Source: Paracoccus laeviglucosivorans
Lineage (GTDB): Bacteria; Pseudomonadota; Alphaproteobacteria; Rhodobacterales; Rhodobacteraceae
Length of the DNA stretch: 35,040 bases
Reading direction: 5' to 3'
NCBI RefSeq assembly: GCF_900182695.1
Contig: NZ_FXTK01000028.1
Span: 1-35,040, forward strand
In this document: one piece after another, positions 1 to 7,370 of the stretch
Layout: each line of letters opens with the position of its first letter
Numbering within the stretch: the first letter of the stretch is position 1
Notes under the pieces: generated by a model
Database searches by the model: none
What the model saw: only the letters and a program-made list of their open reading frames with translations
Told to the model about the DNA's origin: nothing
Program-made: the position numbers and the translations under genes

Positions 1-93
1 AACGGCAACCGTCTTCTTCCCAAGCTCGTTCGCCGCGCGCATGACGCGGATCGCGATTTCGCCACGGTTCGCCACTAGAATCTTGTTGAACAT
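1..93 (-). CDS. pyc: Pyruvate carboxylase, N-terminal fragment (runs off the left edge)
   Basis: Only the first 31 codons are in the window. They read MFNKILVANRGEIAIRVMRA and continue ANELGKKTVAV. ILVANRGEIAIR is the universal start of the biotin carboxylase fold, and the RVMRAANELGKKTVAV continuation is the form I know from pyruvate carboxylase rather than from acetyl- or propionyl-CoA carboxylase subunits. The enzyme carboxylates pyruvate to oxaloacetate in the cytoplasm, using ATP and biotin. The gene starts only 13 bases after the stop of the exporter gene upstream, so it probably sits at the distal end of the suy operon. It would then feed the pyruvate released by sulfolactate sulfo-lyase into the citric acid cycle. 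The rest of the protein is not visible, so the exact carboxylase type is inferred from the N-terminus. Confidence 0.8.
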   Translation of the reverse strand, partial: MFNKILVANRGEIAIRVMRAANELGKKTVAV

Positions 94-106
94 CACAGGA
101 ATCCTT

Positions 107-1153
107 TCAGCCGATCAGGTGAACGCCAACGACGATGAAGAAGGCGAGGAAGATGGTGTTCGCAACGACCAAACCGATCGCCGAGCCCCCGACCTCAAGC
201 ATGCGCACCAGCGATGTTTTGATCCCCACAGCGGCAATCGCTGCCAACAAGGCCCAACGACTAAGATGCCCCGCCAAGGTCGAGACGGATTCTGGGACCA
301 AACCGAATGAGTTGAGCGCAGCAAAGACCATAAACCAGATAACGAAAGACGGCAGCAGCGGCGGCCGCTTTCCTTCAGGCGCGTCGCCGTCCAGTTTGCC
401 GGCGCGGATCACCAACGAAAACACCAGCACCACGGGCGCAAGCATCGATACACGGATCAGCTTGACTACGGTTGCCGTTTCGCCAACCTCGGGCCCGACC
501 GAGAAACCTGCGCCGACCACTTGCGCGACATCGTGGATCGTGCCGCCAAGAAAGACGCCGGATTCCAGCGGGCCAAACCCGAACCAGGAGGACAGAGGCG
601 GATAGGCAATCATCGCGACGGTAGACAGAACCGTCACGGCCATAACGGTAAAGGCAAGATTGCGTTCTGATTTATCGGTTTTGGGCAGAACCGCAGCGAT
701 GGCCATTGCGGCCGACGCGCCACAAATGGCCACCGCGCCGCCTGACAACAGCGCCATACGCCAGCCGCGGCCGAAAAGCCTAGCCGCGATCAAGCCAAAC
801 AGAATGGTGGCAACGACACCGCCGATCACCAGCATGATCATCGCGCCGCCCAGATCGGTCAGCATATCGACCGAAATACGCGCCCCCAAAAGCGCGACCC
901 CCATCCGCAGCACCGTCCGCGCGGAATATTCGACGCCCGCCGCCGTCCGGGTGCCCTTTTCAGCCAGAAAGTTCAAAGCAAGCCCCATCAGCAAGGCCAT
1001 CAACATCGCGGGCGCGCCATAATGCTCGGACAAGAACTGCGCCGACACGGCGACCAGCAACGCGACGGCCATGCCGGGAAACAGCGTTATCACGCCCTGC
1101 GTCCATCGTGCCCTGAGGCCCGAGAATTGCGCCCAATTTGCTGATTTTTCCAT
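107..1153 (-). CDS. suyZ: YeiH/UPF0324-family membrane exporter, probable sulfite/sulfate exporter SuyZ
   Basis: The 348-residue hydrophobic protein has about ten membrane segments and the conserved UPF0324 (YeiH) sequences, for example RMGVALLGARIS, GGAVAICGASAAMA and GGTIHDVAQVVGAG. This family includes the putative sulfate exporter described next to suyAB in Paracoccus pantotrophus. Its inferred job is to remove the sulfite, or the sulfate made from it, after C-S bond cleavage. The reading frame is open upstream to 1213, but the ATG at 1153 (MEKSANWAQ) is preferred because a GGA-type ribosome site lies about 10 bases ahead. The gene follows suyB on the same strand, with a hairpin in between, and runs directly into the pyruvate carboxylase gene. 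The transported ion cannot be told from sequence. Confidence 0.8.
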   Translation of the reverse strand: MEKSANWAQFSGLRARWTQGVITLFPGMAVALLVAVSAQFLSEHYGAPAMLMALLMGLALNFLAEKGTRTAAGVEYSARTVLRMGVALLGARISVDMLTDLGGAMIMLVIGGVVATILFGLIAARLFGRGWRMALLSGGAVAICGASAAMAIAAVLPKTDKSERNLAFTVMAVTVLSTVAMIAYPPLSSWFGFGPLESGVFLGGTIHDVAQVVGAGFSVGPEVGETATVVKLIRVSMLAPVVLVFSLVIRAGKLDGDAPEGKRPPLLPSFVIWFMVFAALNSFGLVPESVSTLAGHLSRWALLAAIAAVGIKTSLVRMLEVGGSAIGLVVANTIFLAFFIVVGVHLIG

Positions 1154-1294
1154 TGCTTCAATCCGAGCATCTGATGAGAAGACTCCAGCGGGTCGCCCGA
1201 CGGCCGATCGCATGCTTTGTCTGCGGGCCGCGCGTTACGCGTGGATTGCTGCGCAGTCGCCGGTAGCCGATGGCCGGACTGCGGCATAAGATAT

Positions 1295-1323
1295 ACACCA
1301 GCCCCGTTGGTCAGGGCTGGTGT
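1295..1323 (-). terminator. Hairpin between suyB and suyZ (attenuator or partial terminator)
   Basis: A perfect 10-bp inverted repeat, ACACCAGCCC and GGGCTGGTGT, encloses a 9-base loop. On the minus strand it lies 16 bases after the suyB stop. It has no long T-run behind it (ATATCTT follows), so it may reduce rather than stop transcription into suyZ, or protect the 3' end of a suyAB message. The 170 bases between it and suyZ hold no gene that I can see. Confidence 0.6.
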
Positions 1324-1338
1324 CTTGTCGTACAGTGA

Positions 1339-2520
1339 TCAGGCGCTGCGATAGAGCTTTGTCATCGAGAATTCGCGATGGCCCAAAGCCTCGGCAGCGG
1401 TGAAGCGGCCATTTGCAGTGCGGATGATCATCTCGATCAGTGCATCGCCAGCTTGGTCGATGGTCTGTTCACGGGTCAGCACACCCGTGACGTCCACGTC
1501 GATGTGTTCCGACATGGTGCGCAGGGTGCGCGGGTTGCCGGAAATCTTGATCACCGGCACGATCGGGTTGCCGACGACGTTGCCCTGCCCGGTCGGGAAG
1601 GTGTGGATAACGTAACCACCCGCAGCCATCAGCGTGACGCATTCCGCAGCAGCCGACGAGCTGTCCATGAAATAGAGCCCCGGCCCTTTCTCCGGCGATT
1701 CGGCAGGCCCCATCGCGTCGATATAGGTCGACGTGCGCCCGATCTTTTCCAAGTTGCCCAAGGCCTTTTCCTCAATTGTTGTGAGGCCACCCAGGATGTT
1801 GCCCTTGGTCGGCTGGCTGTCCGAAAGATCGTCCGTCTGGTGAGCGAAGATCACGTCGTCCGAATAGGCTTGCCAGATCTTCTTGAACTTGTCAGCCGCC
1901 TCCGGCGTTGCTGCGCGTTTCTCGCAGATATGCTCGGCGCCGGTGATTTCCGAGGTCTCGCCAAAGCAGCCGTAGATGCCTTGCGGCAGCAGCTTGTCAT
2001 ACATATTGCCTACGGTCGGGCAAGACGACAGGCCGGTGGTGGTGTCGCTTTCACCGCATTTGGTCGAAATCCACAGATCCGAGATCGGGCAATCTTCCTT
2101 TTGCAGCTCGGACGCCCAGTGGACATATTCCTTGGCCTTCCAGCCAGCCTGACGGATGGTCTCGAAATCGCCCTTTTGTTCGATCGAGAAACCGGTGACG
2201 GGCTTACCCGTTTTGGCGATGCCGTCGACGATGACTTTCGTCCATTCCGGTTCGATGCCGATCACCACGACTGCGGCGACGTTCGGGTTGGCGCCGGTGC
2301 CGATGATGGTGCGGAAATGCAGTTCCAGATCTTCGCCGAACTGCAGACGGCCATAGGCGTGCGGGATGACCAGCGTGCCCTTGACATTATTGGCGACCGC
2401 TTCGCAAGCGGCGTTCGAGATATCGTCGACGGGCAGGATCAGGACGTGGTTGCGGACGCCGACGCGGCCATTCTCACGGCGCCATGCTTTGACGGTCGCG
2501 CTGCTGAAATCAAAAGCCAT
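1339..2520 (-). CDS. suyB: (2R)-sulfolactate sulfo-lyase, large (beta) subunit
   Basis: SuyB and SuyA together remove sulfite from (R)-3-sulfolactate to give pyruvate. The 393-residue protein belongs to the UxaA/altronate dehydratase large-subunit family. Visible family stretches are GRVGVRNHVLILP (residues 18-30), PHAYGRLQFG (53-62), GTGANPN (74-80) and the Cys-rich STKCGESDTTTGLSSC (152-167), which probably helps bind the metal. A sugar-acid dehydratase reading is possible from family alone. Three things favour SuyB: the separate small partner gene 3 bases upstream, the UPF0324 exporter downstream, and the hpsN, slcC and comC genes in the same island. Each of those makes or handles sulfolactate. 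The start ATG at 2520 is almost coupled to the suyA stop (TAAGCCATG). Confidence 0.88.
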   Translation of the reverse strand: MAFDFSSATVKAWRRENGRVGVRNHVLILPVDDISNAACEAVANNVKGTLVIPHAYGRLQFGEDLELHFRTIIGTGANPNVAAVVVIGIEPEWTKVIVDGIAKTGKPVTGFSIEQKGDFETIRQAGWKAKEYVHWASELQKEDCPISDLWISTKCGESDTTTGLSSCPTVGNMYDKLLPQGIYGCFGETSEITGAEHICEKRAATPEAADKFKKIWQAYSDDVIFAHQTDDLSDSQPTKGNILGGLTTIEEKALGNLEKIGRTSTYIDAMGPAESPEKGPGLYFMDSSSAAAECVTLMAAGGYVIHTFPTGQGNVVGNPIVPVIKISGNPRTLRTMSEHIDVDVTGVLTREQTIDQAGDALIEMIIRTANGRFTAAEALGHREFSMTKLYRSA

Positions 2521-2523
2521 GGC

Positions 2524-2814
2524 TTACCACCGTTTCGTTTTGCAGTTGTGGGTATGGACGTGGCCGCCGATTTCGGCGTCGCCGACCATTTTCCCGATGT
2601 CCTCATGGTATTTGATGACCGTGTCGCCGGCCTTCAAAGCCTTCACCGCCACCTTGTGGCCGATGGGAATGTCCGCCTTGGCAGTGAGGCGGAAATCCGA
2701 GTTGTCGGACGTGACGACGCACAGCATCTCGGTGCCTGCCTTCAGGTCTTCGACGACGACGACGCCAACGTTATCGGCATGATCGTGAACAAGAAGTTGC
2801 GGAATATTGCTCAA
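2524..2814 (-). CDS. suyA: (2R)-sulfolactate sulfo-lyase, small (alpha) subunit
   Basis: This 96-residue protein is the small SAF-domain partner of SuyB. It begins MSNIPQLLVHDHADNVGVVV and ends HVHTHNCKTKRW, which agrees with the SuyA proteins I remember. The paired His and HTHN residues near residues 85-90 are typical of the UxaA N-terminal/SAF fold that helps form the active site. The start codon is TTG. Nothing upstream in frame is better, and GGAGG lies 5 bases before the TTG, so the unusual start is well supported. It is the first gene of the suy operon and is divided from the divergent GntR gene by a 140-base control region carrying the shared operator motif. Confidence 0.88.
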   Translation of the reverse strand: MSNIPQLLVHDHADNVGVVVVEDLKAGTEMLCVVTSDNSDFRLTAKADIPIGHKVAVKALKAGDTVIKYHEDIGKMVGDAEIGGHVHTHNCKTKRW

Positions 2815-2862
2815 AGGTCCCTCCTCTGGATGACAGCATTTCCCTACGAGTCCTGCTTATCA

Positions 2863-2898
2863 TGTATATGACATCTTATACAAGACTTATTCTATAAT
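2863..2898. promoter_or_regulatory. Overlapping operators and promoter between suyA and the GntR gene
   Basis: Two overlapping inverted repeats are visible. The first is TGTATA-N8-TATACA at 2863-2882, the layout of GntR/HutC operators. The second is TTATA-N12-TATAA at 2876-2897, whose spacer begins CAAGACTT. The second is repeated almost exactly upstream of slcH at 13936-13957. A perfect sigma-70 -10 box TATAAT at 2893-2898, reading towards the GntR gene, sits at the right end, with a weak -35 (ATGACA, 2868-2873) 19 bases earlier. A regulator bound here could block both divergent transcripts. Binding by the neighbouring GntR protein is inferred. Confidence 0.65.
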
Positions 2899-2954
2899 TC
2901 CTGTGCATCGTGACACTCGCGTGATAGGGTCAGGGAAAAGCTAAGGACCCGGAC

Positions 2955-3656
2955 ATGAACGAACCTCTTTACCGAAAGGTGATCGATAAAATCGTTGCGC
3001 AGATATCGACGGGCGAGCTGCTGCCCGGATCAATGTTGCCCAGCGAAATGCAGATCGCCGCCGAGACGGGTGTATCCCAAGGCACCGCGCGCAAATCCCT
3101 TATGATGCTGGAACAGCTTGGCATCGTGCGGCGTGAGCAAGGTCGCGGCACCTTTGTGACAGCCAGAACCCCCGAAAGTTCGCTGTTCAACTTTTTCCGG
3201 TTGCGGCAGCCGGACGGTCAAATGATCCGTCCAGAACTGGTCAGCCAAGAGGTGACGGAGCGCCCCGCATTGCCATTGGAACGTGAGACGCTGGATGGCG
3301 CGCCTATGCGTGTCTTTGAAATCCGCCGAGTGCGCAGCCTGCGAGGAACTCCCAGCATTTTCGAGACGACCGTCGTTTCAACAATCCGTTTTTCCGGGCT
3401 GGATCAGCGCGCGCCGCTGCCGAACACGCTGTATGTGCTGTATCAGCAAAGTTACGGCTGCATCATCCTGCGCGCAGACGAATCGATTTCGTCTGTTCTG
3501 GCTAACGATGATACGTCCCAAGCACTTGGCGTGCCTCCCGGCATGCCTCTGCTTTGTGTAGATCGGGTTGCGTTTGACATCATGGGCCGCCAAGTGGAGC
3601 GCCGACGAAGCCTCTGCAGGACTGACACGATGGTCTATCAGGTTTCACTGACCTGA
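2955..3656 (+). CDS. GntR-family regulator, HutC subfamily, probable sulfolactate-responsive repressor
   Basis: The 233-residue protein has an N-terminal winged-helix GntR domain (about residues 1-70, with LPGSMLPSEMQIAAETGVSQ and REQGRGTFV) followed by a UTRA effector domain (about 85-230). It is divergent from suyA and very likely controls it. The same inverted repeat lies between suyA and this gene and between slcF and slcH, so one regulator could control both the lyase and the sulfolactate uptake and racemisation genes. The effector is unknown; sulfolactate or sulfopyruvate are natural guesses. The start at 2955 is the first ATG after the promoter and has AAGGA about 10 bases before it. 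The role suggests the name suyR, but I have not verified homology to a named SuyR. Confidence 0.8.
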   Translation: MNEPLYRKVIDKIVAQISTGELLPGSMLPSEMQIAAETGVSQGTARKSLMMLEQLGIVRREQGRGTFVTARTPESSLFNFFRLRQPDGQMIRPELVSQEVTERPALPLERETLDGAPMRVFEIRRVRSLRGTPSIFETTVVSTIRFSGLDQRAPLPNTLYVLYQQSYGCIILRADESISSVLANDDTSQALGVPPGMPLLCVDRVAFDIMGRQVERRRSLCRTDTMVYQVSLT

Positions 3657-3675
3657 AGCTTGGGCAGAAATGACA

Positions 3676-3705
3676 ATGGCCGGGTCTATGCCCGGCCATC
3701 TTTTT
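3676..3705 (+). terminator. Rho-independent terminator after the GntR gene
   Basis: A perfect 9-bp stem, ATGGCCGGG / CCCGGCCAT, with loop TCTATG is followed by C and TTTTT at 3701-3705. It lies 20 bases after the GntR stop and just before the convergent end of the ABC operon. Read from the other strand it is followed only by TTGTCATTT, so it is best for the plus strand. Confidence 0.85.
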
Positions 3706-3719
3706 AGGCAAAGGAGTTG

Positions 3720-4745
3720 CTAATCGGCGCTGACAAACTTCACCAGTTCAGGGTTTTCCTTGACGACCTGCATAAAGCCTGGGTCGATATAGCTTGTCGC
3801 ATCCGGTGCCTGCGTGATGGTCCCGACGGTGGTCATGAATTCCGCGATCCTTGTGAACCAGCCATCCATCTCCGAGGATCCGCCATCGCGAGCCATCAGC
3901 GCAACCTGTTCGTCCAGCGTAAATGTCGGGCGCAACTCGAACTCGGCGCTGGCACCGGCATCTGAAATCTCGACGCCGCCTTCATAGTAGAAATCTACCA
4001 GAAGATCTTTGGCCTCATCAGGGTTTTCTTTGATCCAGCGAATACTTTTCAGATACACCGCGAGGAATTTTTGTACCTGTTCGGGATTGCTGGTCGCATA
4101 GTCATCGCGCGCGACCAATGCGCCTGGAACGACTGCACCTGCATCGGCACCAGAGCAGAGATAGTCGTAATCCGCGCGCTCCTGCAGCGTGTAGGTGTTG
4201 GGCGCCCAGACGGCGGCAAAGCGACCGTTGCCGCTGATCACCGCCGAAATGATCTGCGCCTGAGCCAGATTGACAAATTCGACCGATTTGGGATCGACAC
4301 CCCATTTTTCCAGGCAGGCACGGGCCGTAAAGTCCGCGGTCGAGTTGGTTGTCAAAAGCAAGCTTTTGATAGCGCTGGGGTCCGCTTTGACCGCCGCGAC
4401 ATCAGCTTTGCTTGTCATGATGGCGTTGGTGCGGGATTCGTCATTGGTCAGACCAATGGTTTTGAGCCCGAACCGCGACGCACCTAGGATAGCGGGGACC
4501 GAGCCGGTTCCTCCGACATCCCAGTCTTTTGCCTGCGCCGCAGCAATCTGTGGCGCGCCTGCTGGGAAGGTCACGAACTCCGGTTCCAGATCAACTTCGG
4601 CCCACCAGCCCTTTTCGCTGGCGACGTAAAACGGCAACGCCCAGTAAAGCGACGGCAGATAGCTGATGCGGATGGATTCCGCATGGGCTACCCCACTTGC
4701 CAGCGTCACTCCCAAAGCAAGAGTTGCGCAGAGTCCAGTTTTCAT
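3720..4745 (-). CDS. ABC transporter periplasmic binding protein, sulfonate/taurine (SsuA/TauA) type
   Basis: The 341-residue mature-type protein starts with a clear signal peptide (MKTGLCATLALGVTLASGVA then HA, cleaved before ESIRISYLP). The fold is the NMT1/SsuA-like periplasmic binding domain; the segments WWAEVDLEPEFVTFPAGAPQ, DVGGTGSVPA and FAAVWAPNTY fit that family. The ORF is open 29 codons further, but the ATG at 4745 has GGGGAGGG before it and begins the signal peptide. It is the last gene of a four-gene importer operon. The family takes up taurine, alkanesulfonates, nitrate or pyrimidine precursors. The location and the shared LacI operator with hpsN point to a C3 sulfonate, DHPS being the best guess. 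Confidence 0.82.
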   Translation of the reverse strand: MKTGLCATLALGVTLASGVAHAESIRISYLPSLYWALPFYVASEKGWWAEVDLEPEFVTFPAGAPQIAAAQAKDWDVGGTGSVPAILGASRFGLKTIGLTNDESRTNAIMTSKADVAAVKADPSAIKSLLLTTNSTADFTARACLEKWGVDPKSVEFVNLAQAQIISAVISGNGRFAAVWAPNTYTLQERADYDYLCSGADAGAVVPGALVARDDYATSNPEQVQKFLAVYLKSIRWIKENPDEAKDLLVDFYYEGGVEISDAGASAEFELRPTFTLDEQVALMARDGGSSEMDGWFTRIAEFMTTVGTITQAPDATSYIDPGFMQVVKENPELVKFVSAD

Positions 4746-4789
4746 TCTTCCCTCCCCAAACGAAATTCTGATCGCAGATCGTTGTTTTT

Positions 4790-5587
4790 TCAGGCGATCT
4801 CCATCGCCTTTTCCTGACGCAGACTGCGCCAAATCTGAGTGCGAAGATGGACGAAGCTCTCCAGATCCATCACGTCTTCGATCTTTTCGTGGTCATCCCA
4901 GCGCTCGGCCTCGCGGACCGAGCGAATGTCGATGATCTCTTTCACGCGTCCGGGCTGGCGAGCCATAATCGCCACCCGATCGGCGAGATAGACCGCCTCT
5001 TCGACAGCGTGGGTGATGAACATCACGGTGCGCGGGTTGCGCCGCGCCAGACGGACCAGTTCTTCCTGCATGACGACCCGGGTCTGGGCGTCCAACGCGC
5101 CAAAAGGCTCGTCCATCAGCAGGACTTCGGGGTCCAGCACATAAGCACGCGCAATCGACACCCGCTGCTGCATGCCCCCGGATAGCTGATGGGGAAACGC
5201 GTCCGCATAGCTCGTCAGGCTCATGAGTGCCAAGATATCGTTGACCTTTTTAATGCGCTCAGCCTTGGGAACGCCCTTGTTGCGCAGGCCCAATTCGATG
5301 TTCTCGCACACCGTTTTCCATGGCATCAGCGCAAACTGCTGGAACACCACGGCGCGGTCGGGGCCGGGCTTTGTCACCTGAACCCCGTCCACGCTGACAA
5401 TGCCTGAGGTGGGCTGGTCGAAACCTGCGACAAAGCGAAGACAAGTCGTCTTGCCGCAGCCCGATGGCCCGACCACCGCCATGAATTCCCGGTCAGCGAT
5501 GTCAAGGTTGACGCCCTTCAGCGCCTCAAAGCCGTCCTGCTTGGTGCCATAGATGCGGCCGACGTTATCGAAGCGGATCGCTCCCAT
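4790..5587 (-). CDS. ABC transporter ATPase, sulfonate/taurine (SsuB/TauB) type
   Basis: This 265-residue cytoplasmic ATPase powers the importer. All motifs are intact: Walker A GPSGCGKTT (residues 40-48), Q-loop around QQFALMPW (83-90), signature LSGGMQQR (135-142), Walker B VLLMDEPFGALD (155-166) and H-loop ITHAVEEA. The whole protein matches the nitrate/sulfonate/taurine group of ATPases. It lies between the second permease and the binding-protein gene with short gaps (18 and 44 bases), so the four genes probably form one transcript. GAGAGGA lies ahead of the start codon. The substrate is set by the binding protein, not by this subunit. Confidence 0.9.
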   Translation of the reverse strand: MGAIRFDNVGRIYGTKQDGFEALKGVNLDIADREFMAVVGPSGCGKTTCLRFVAGFDQPTSGIVSVDGVQVTKPGPDRAVVFQQFALMPWKTVCENIELGLRNKGVPKAERIKKVNDILALMSLTSYADAFPHQLSGGMQQRVSIARAYVLDPEVLLMDEPFGALDAQTRVVMQEELVRLARRNPRTVMFITHAVEEAVYLADRVAIMARQPGRVKEIIDIRSVREAERWDDHEKIEDVMDLESFVHLRTQIWRSLRQEKAMEIA

Positions 5588-5605
5588 ATGTCCATTCCTC
5601 TCAAG

Positions 5606-6388
5606 TTATACTGAAAGACCCCGGCGGCGAAGAATAGCCTCTTCGACGCGGCGAAGTGCGATGTCGATCACCATGCCGATAAATCCGATGCCGATCATTC
5701 CGGCCATGACGGTCGTCGTCGATACGTTCCCTTGACCCTGCACCATCATATAGCCAATCCCGGTCGAGGCGACGATAAGCTCGGCGCCGACCAGCGACTG
5801 CCACCCCAGACCAGCCGAGATGCGCAGACCCGCAATGATTGATGGCACGGCCGAGGGCAGAAGGATTTCGGTGATCATGCGCCGATCCGGCGTGCCCAGC
5901 ATCTGCGCGGCCTCGATCAGGCGGGGATCCGCGAATTTTGCCCCACGATAGGCGTTGATCAGGCAGGGGGGAAAGGCCCCAGCGAAAATGATCATGATCG
6001 GCCCGCCGATGCCTGTTCCGAACCACAGCGCGGCAAATGGCACCCAAGCGATCGGCGCAATGAACCGGACCGCATCAAACAGCGGTGTCACGATATCATC
6101 CAACAGCCGGAACCAGCCCATCAACAGGCCCAGCGGAACCCCGATCAGCACCGCCAGACCAAAGCCGCCCCCGAAGCGCAGCATGCTCGCCCATAGATGG
6201 TCAATCAGCGTGCCGCCTGCAAACCGGTGGCTTAGCAGAAAGACGAAGCGCTCGATCACGGAAGCAGGCGACGGCAAGAATAAGCTGGGAATTAGCCCGG
6301 AAACGCTGAGTAGCGTCCAGAAACCCAAGAAGCCCCCAAAGCCGATAAGTCCCAGAACGATGACATTCTGCGTATTGAAGATCCGCAT
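5606..6388 (-). CDS. ABC transporter permease (second of two), SsuC/TauC type
   Basis: The 260-residue membrane protein has about six hydrophobic segments and the EAA loop, seen as EAAQMLGTPDRRMITEILLPSAVPSI. It belongs to the BPD_transp_1 permeases of sulfonate, taurine and nitrate importers. The frame is open to 6448, but the ATG at 6388 (MRIFNTQ) is preferred because GGGGA lies 9 bases ahead and it falls 4 bases after the stop of the first permease. It resembles its neighbour in layout and EAA loop but is clearly a different protein, so the channel is probably a heterodimer. Classic TauC and SsuC channels are made from one permease gene. Confidence 0.88.
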   Translation of the reverse strand: MRIFNTQNVIVLGLIGFGGFLGFWTLLSVSGLIPSLFLPSPASVIERFVFLLSHRFAGGTLIDHLWASMLRFGGGFGLAVLIGVPLGLLMGWFRLLDDIVTPLFDAVRFIAPIAWVPFAALWFGTGIGGPIMIIFAGAFPPCLINAYRGAKFADPRLIEAAQMLGTPDRRMITEILLPSAVPSIIAGLRISAGLGWQSLVGAELIVASTGIGYMMVQGQGNVSTTTVMAGMIGIGFIGMVIDIALRRVEEAILRRRGLSV

Positions 6389-6392
6389 GATG

Positions 6393-7172
6393 TTAATCCC
6401 CTGCCCTAGTAGCGGTGTTCCACGAAAGAGCTCGGCGTTCGATAACACCCAAAGCGGCAGTCATCACCCAACCGCACAGTGTCACGACAATCATCCCGAC
6501 CAAGATCATTCCCGGAAACAGGTCCTGCTGGGCGGCGTTCAGCACACGACCCAATCCGGTCATGGCACCAACCAATTCGGCAGCGACAAGGGTAGTCCAG
6601 GACGCCTGCAAGGACAAACGCAGTCCGGTAAAGATCATCGGGCTGGCCCCAGGCAGCAGGATTTCACGAACGAACGTCGAGAAAGGTGTGCCAAGCATCT
6701 GGGCCGCCTCGATCAACGGCTTATCTAGATTGCGCACGCCGGTATAAGCGTTGATGACCGACGGTACGAAAGCAGCAAACCAGATTACCAGAATCTTGGC
6801 CATATCGCCCAGGCCCAGCCACAAGATAGCCAATGGGATCCAGGCCAACGGCGGAATCGGTCTGATCACCAAAAAGACCGGATTGATCAAGGCCTCGGCC
6901 TTGCGGCTCCAGCCCATCAGCAGGCCAAGTGGCACGCCTGTGCAGATCGCAACTAAAAAGCCCAGCGTCACCAAAACCACCGAACGCACCACATGGTCGA
7001 TCAGCACACCATTTGCGTAACCTACGCCTGTGATCTGCTTGAATGCGACCCAAGTGTCGGCCGGCGACGGGAAACGACCGGGCGAGATCATTTGTGTCAT
7101 AGTGGTCGCGAAGAACCACAGGGCAAGGGCGGCAACTATCGTTGCGCTGCCCACCGCTGCTTTGCGTGACAT
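6393..7172 (-). CDS. ABC transporter permease (first of two), SsuC/TauC type
   Basis: This is the first gene of the importer operon. The 259-residue protein has an N-terminal membrane helix, then SPGRFPSPADTW (a typical SsuC/TauC extracytoplasmic start) and an EAA loop, seen as EAAQMLGTPFSTFVREILLPGASPMI. The start codon has a strong GGAGG site (GGAGGATAAGAATG). The LacI-type operator at 7191-7204 lies 19 bases upstream of the start, so binding there would overlap the promoter or the start of the message. Substrate assignment to DHPS is by context only. Confidence 0.88.
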   Translation of the reverse strand: MSRKAAVGSATIVAALALWFFATTMTQMISPGRFPSPADTWVAFKQITGVGYANGVLIDHVVRSVVLVTLGFLVAICTGVPLGLLMGWSRKAEALINPVFLVIRPIPPLAWIPLAILWLGLGDMAKILVIWFAAFVPSVINAYTGVRNLDKPLIEAAQMLGTPFSTFVREILLPGASPMIFTGLRLSLQASWTTLVAAELVGAMTGLGRVLNAAQQDLFPGMILVGMIVVTLCGWVMTAALGVIERRALSWNTATRAGD

Positions 7173-7190
7173 TCTTATCCTCCCTAGATA

Positions 7191-7204
7191 TGCAAGCGCT
7201 TACA
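7191..7204. promoter_or_regulatory. LacI-type operator in front of the ABC importer operon
   Basis: TGCAAGCGCTTACA is a near-perfect palindrome with the central CG expected for LacI/GalR proteins. An identical 14-mer is found at 8474-8487 between the LacI gene and hpsN. Just upstream, TATAAGACT at 7211-7219 copies the core of the GntR-linked motif, so this promoter may carry a weak second site. Confidence 0.82.
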
Positions 7205-7370
7205 TAGATGTATAAGACTGTCAAATAATTTCCATGAGCAAATTTGAAAATTGAGATATACCCGATTGGAATTCAGTTATTTAAATAAATAAGTTCAATT
7301 ATTTGCGCGAAAAAAGTGCTTTTCATATTTCGCGGCTGTGATCGGGGACCGATGCAGCCACGCGAATCGG
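7205..7370. other. AT-rich gap between the ABC operon and the LacI gene
   Basis: These 166 bases carry the upstream half of the importer promoter and are much richer in A+T than the surroundings. A loose inverted repeat (GCGAAA ... TTTCGC, about 7309-7335) with a run of T on the minus strand may end the LacI transcript. No gene is seen. Confidence 0.4.

Noticed and set aside
1378..2871. A 497-codon plus-strand open frame across suyB and suyA
   Set aside because: It is the antisense shadow of suyBA. It has repetitive Asp, His and Arg composition, no ribosome site and no domain, while the minus strand encodes clear SuyB and SuyA.
3720..7172. Calling the ABC operon a taurine transporter tauABC
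   Set aside because: No taurine dioxygenase, dehydrogenase or transaminase gene is present, there are two permeases, and the operator links it to hpsN. Taurine uptake is not excluded but is not the best reading.
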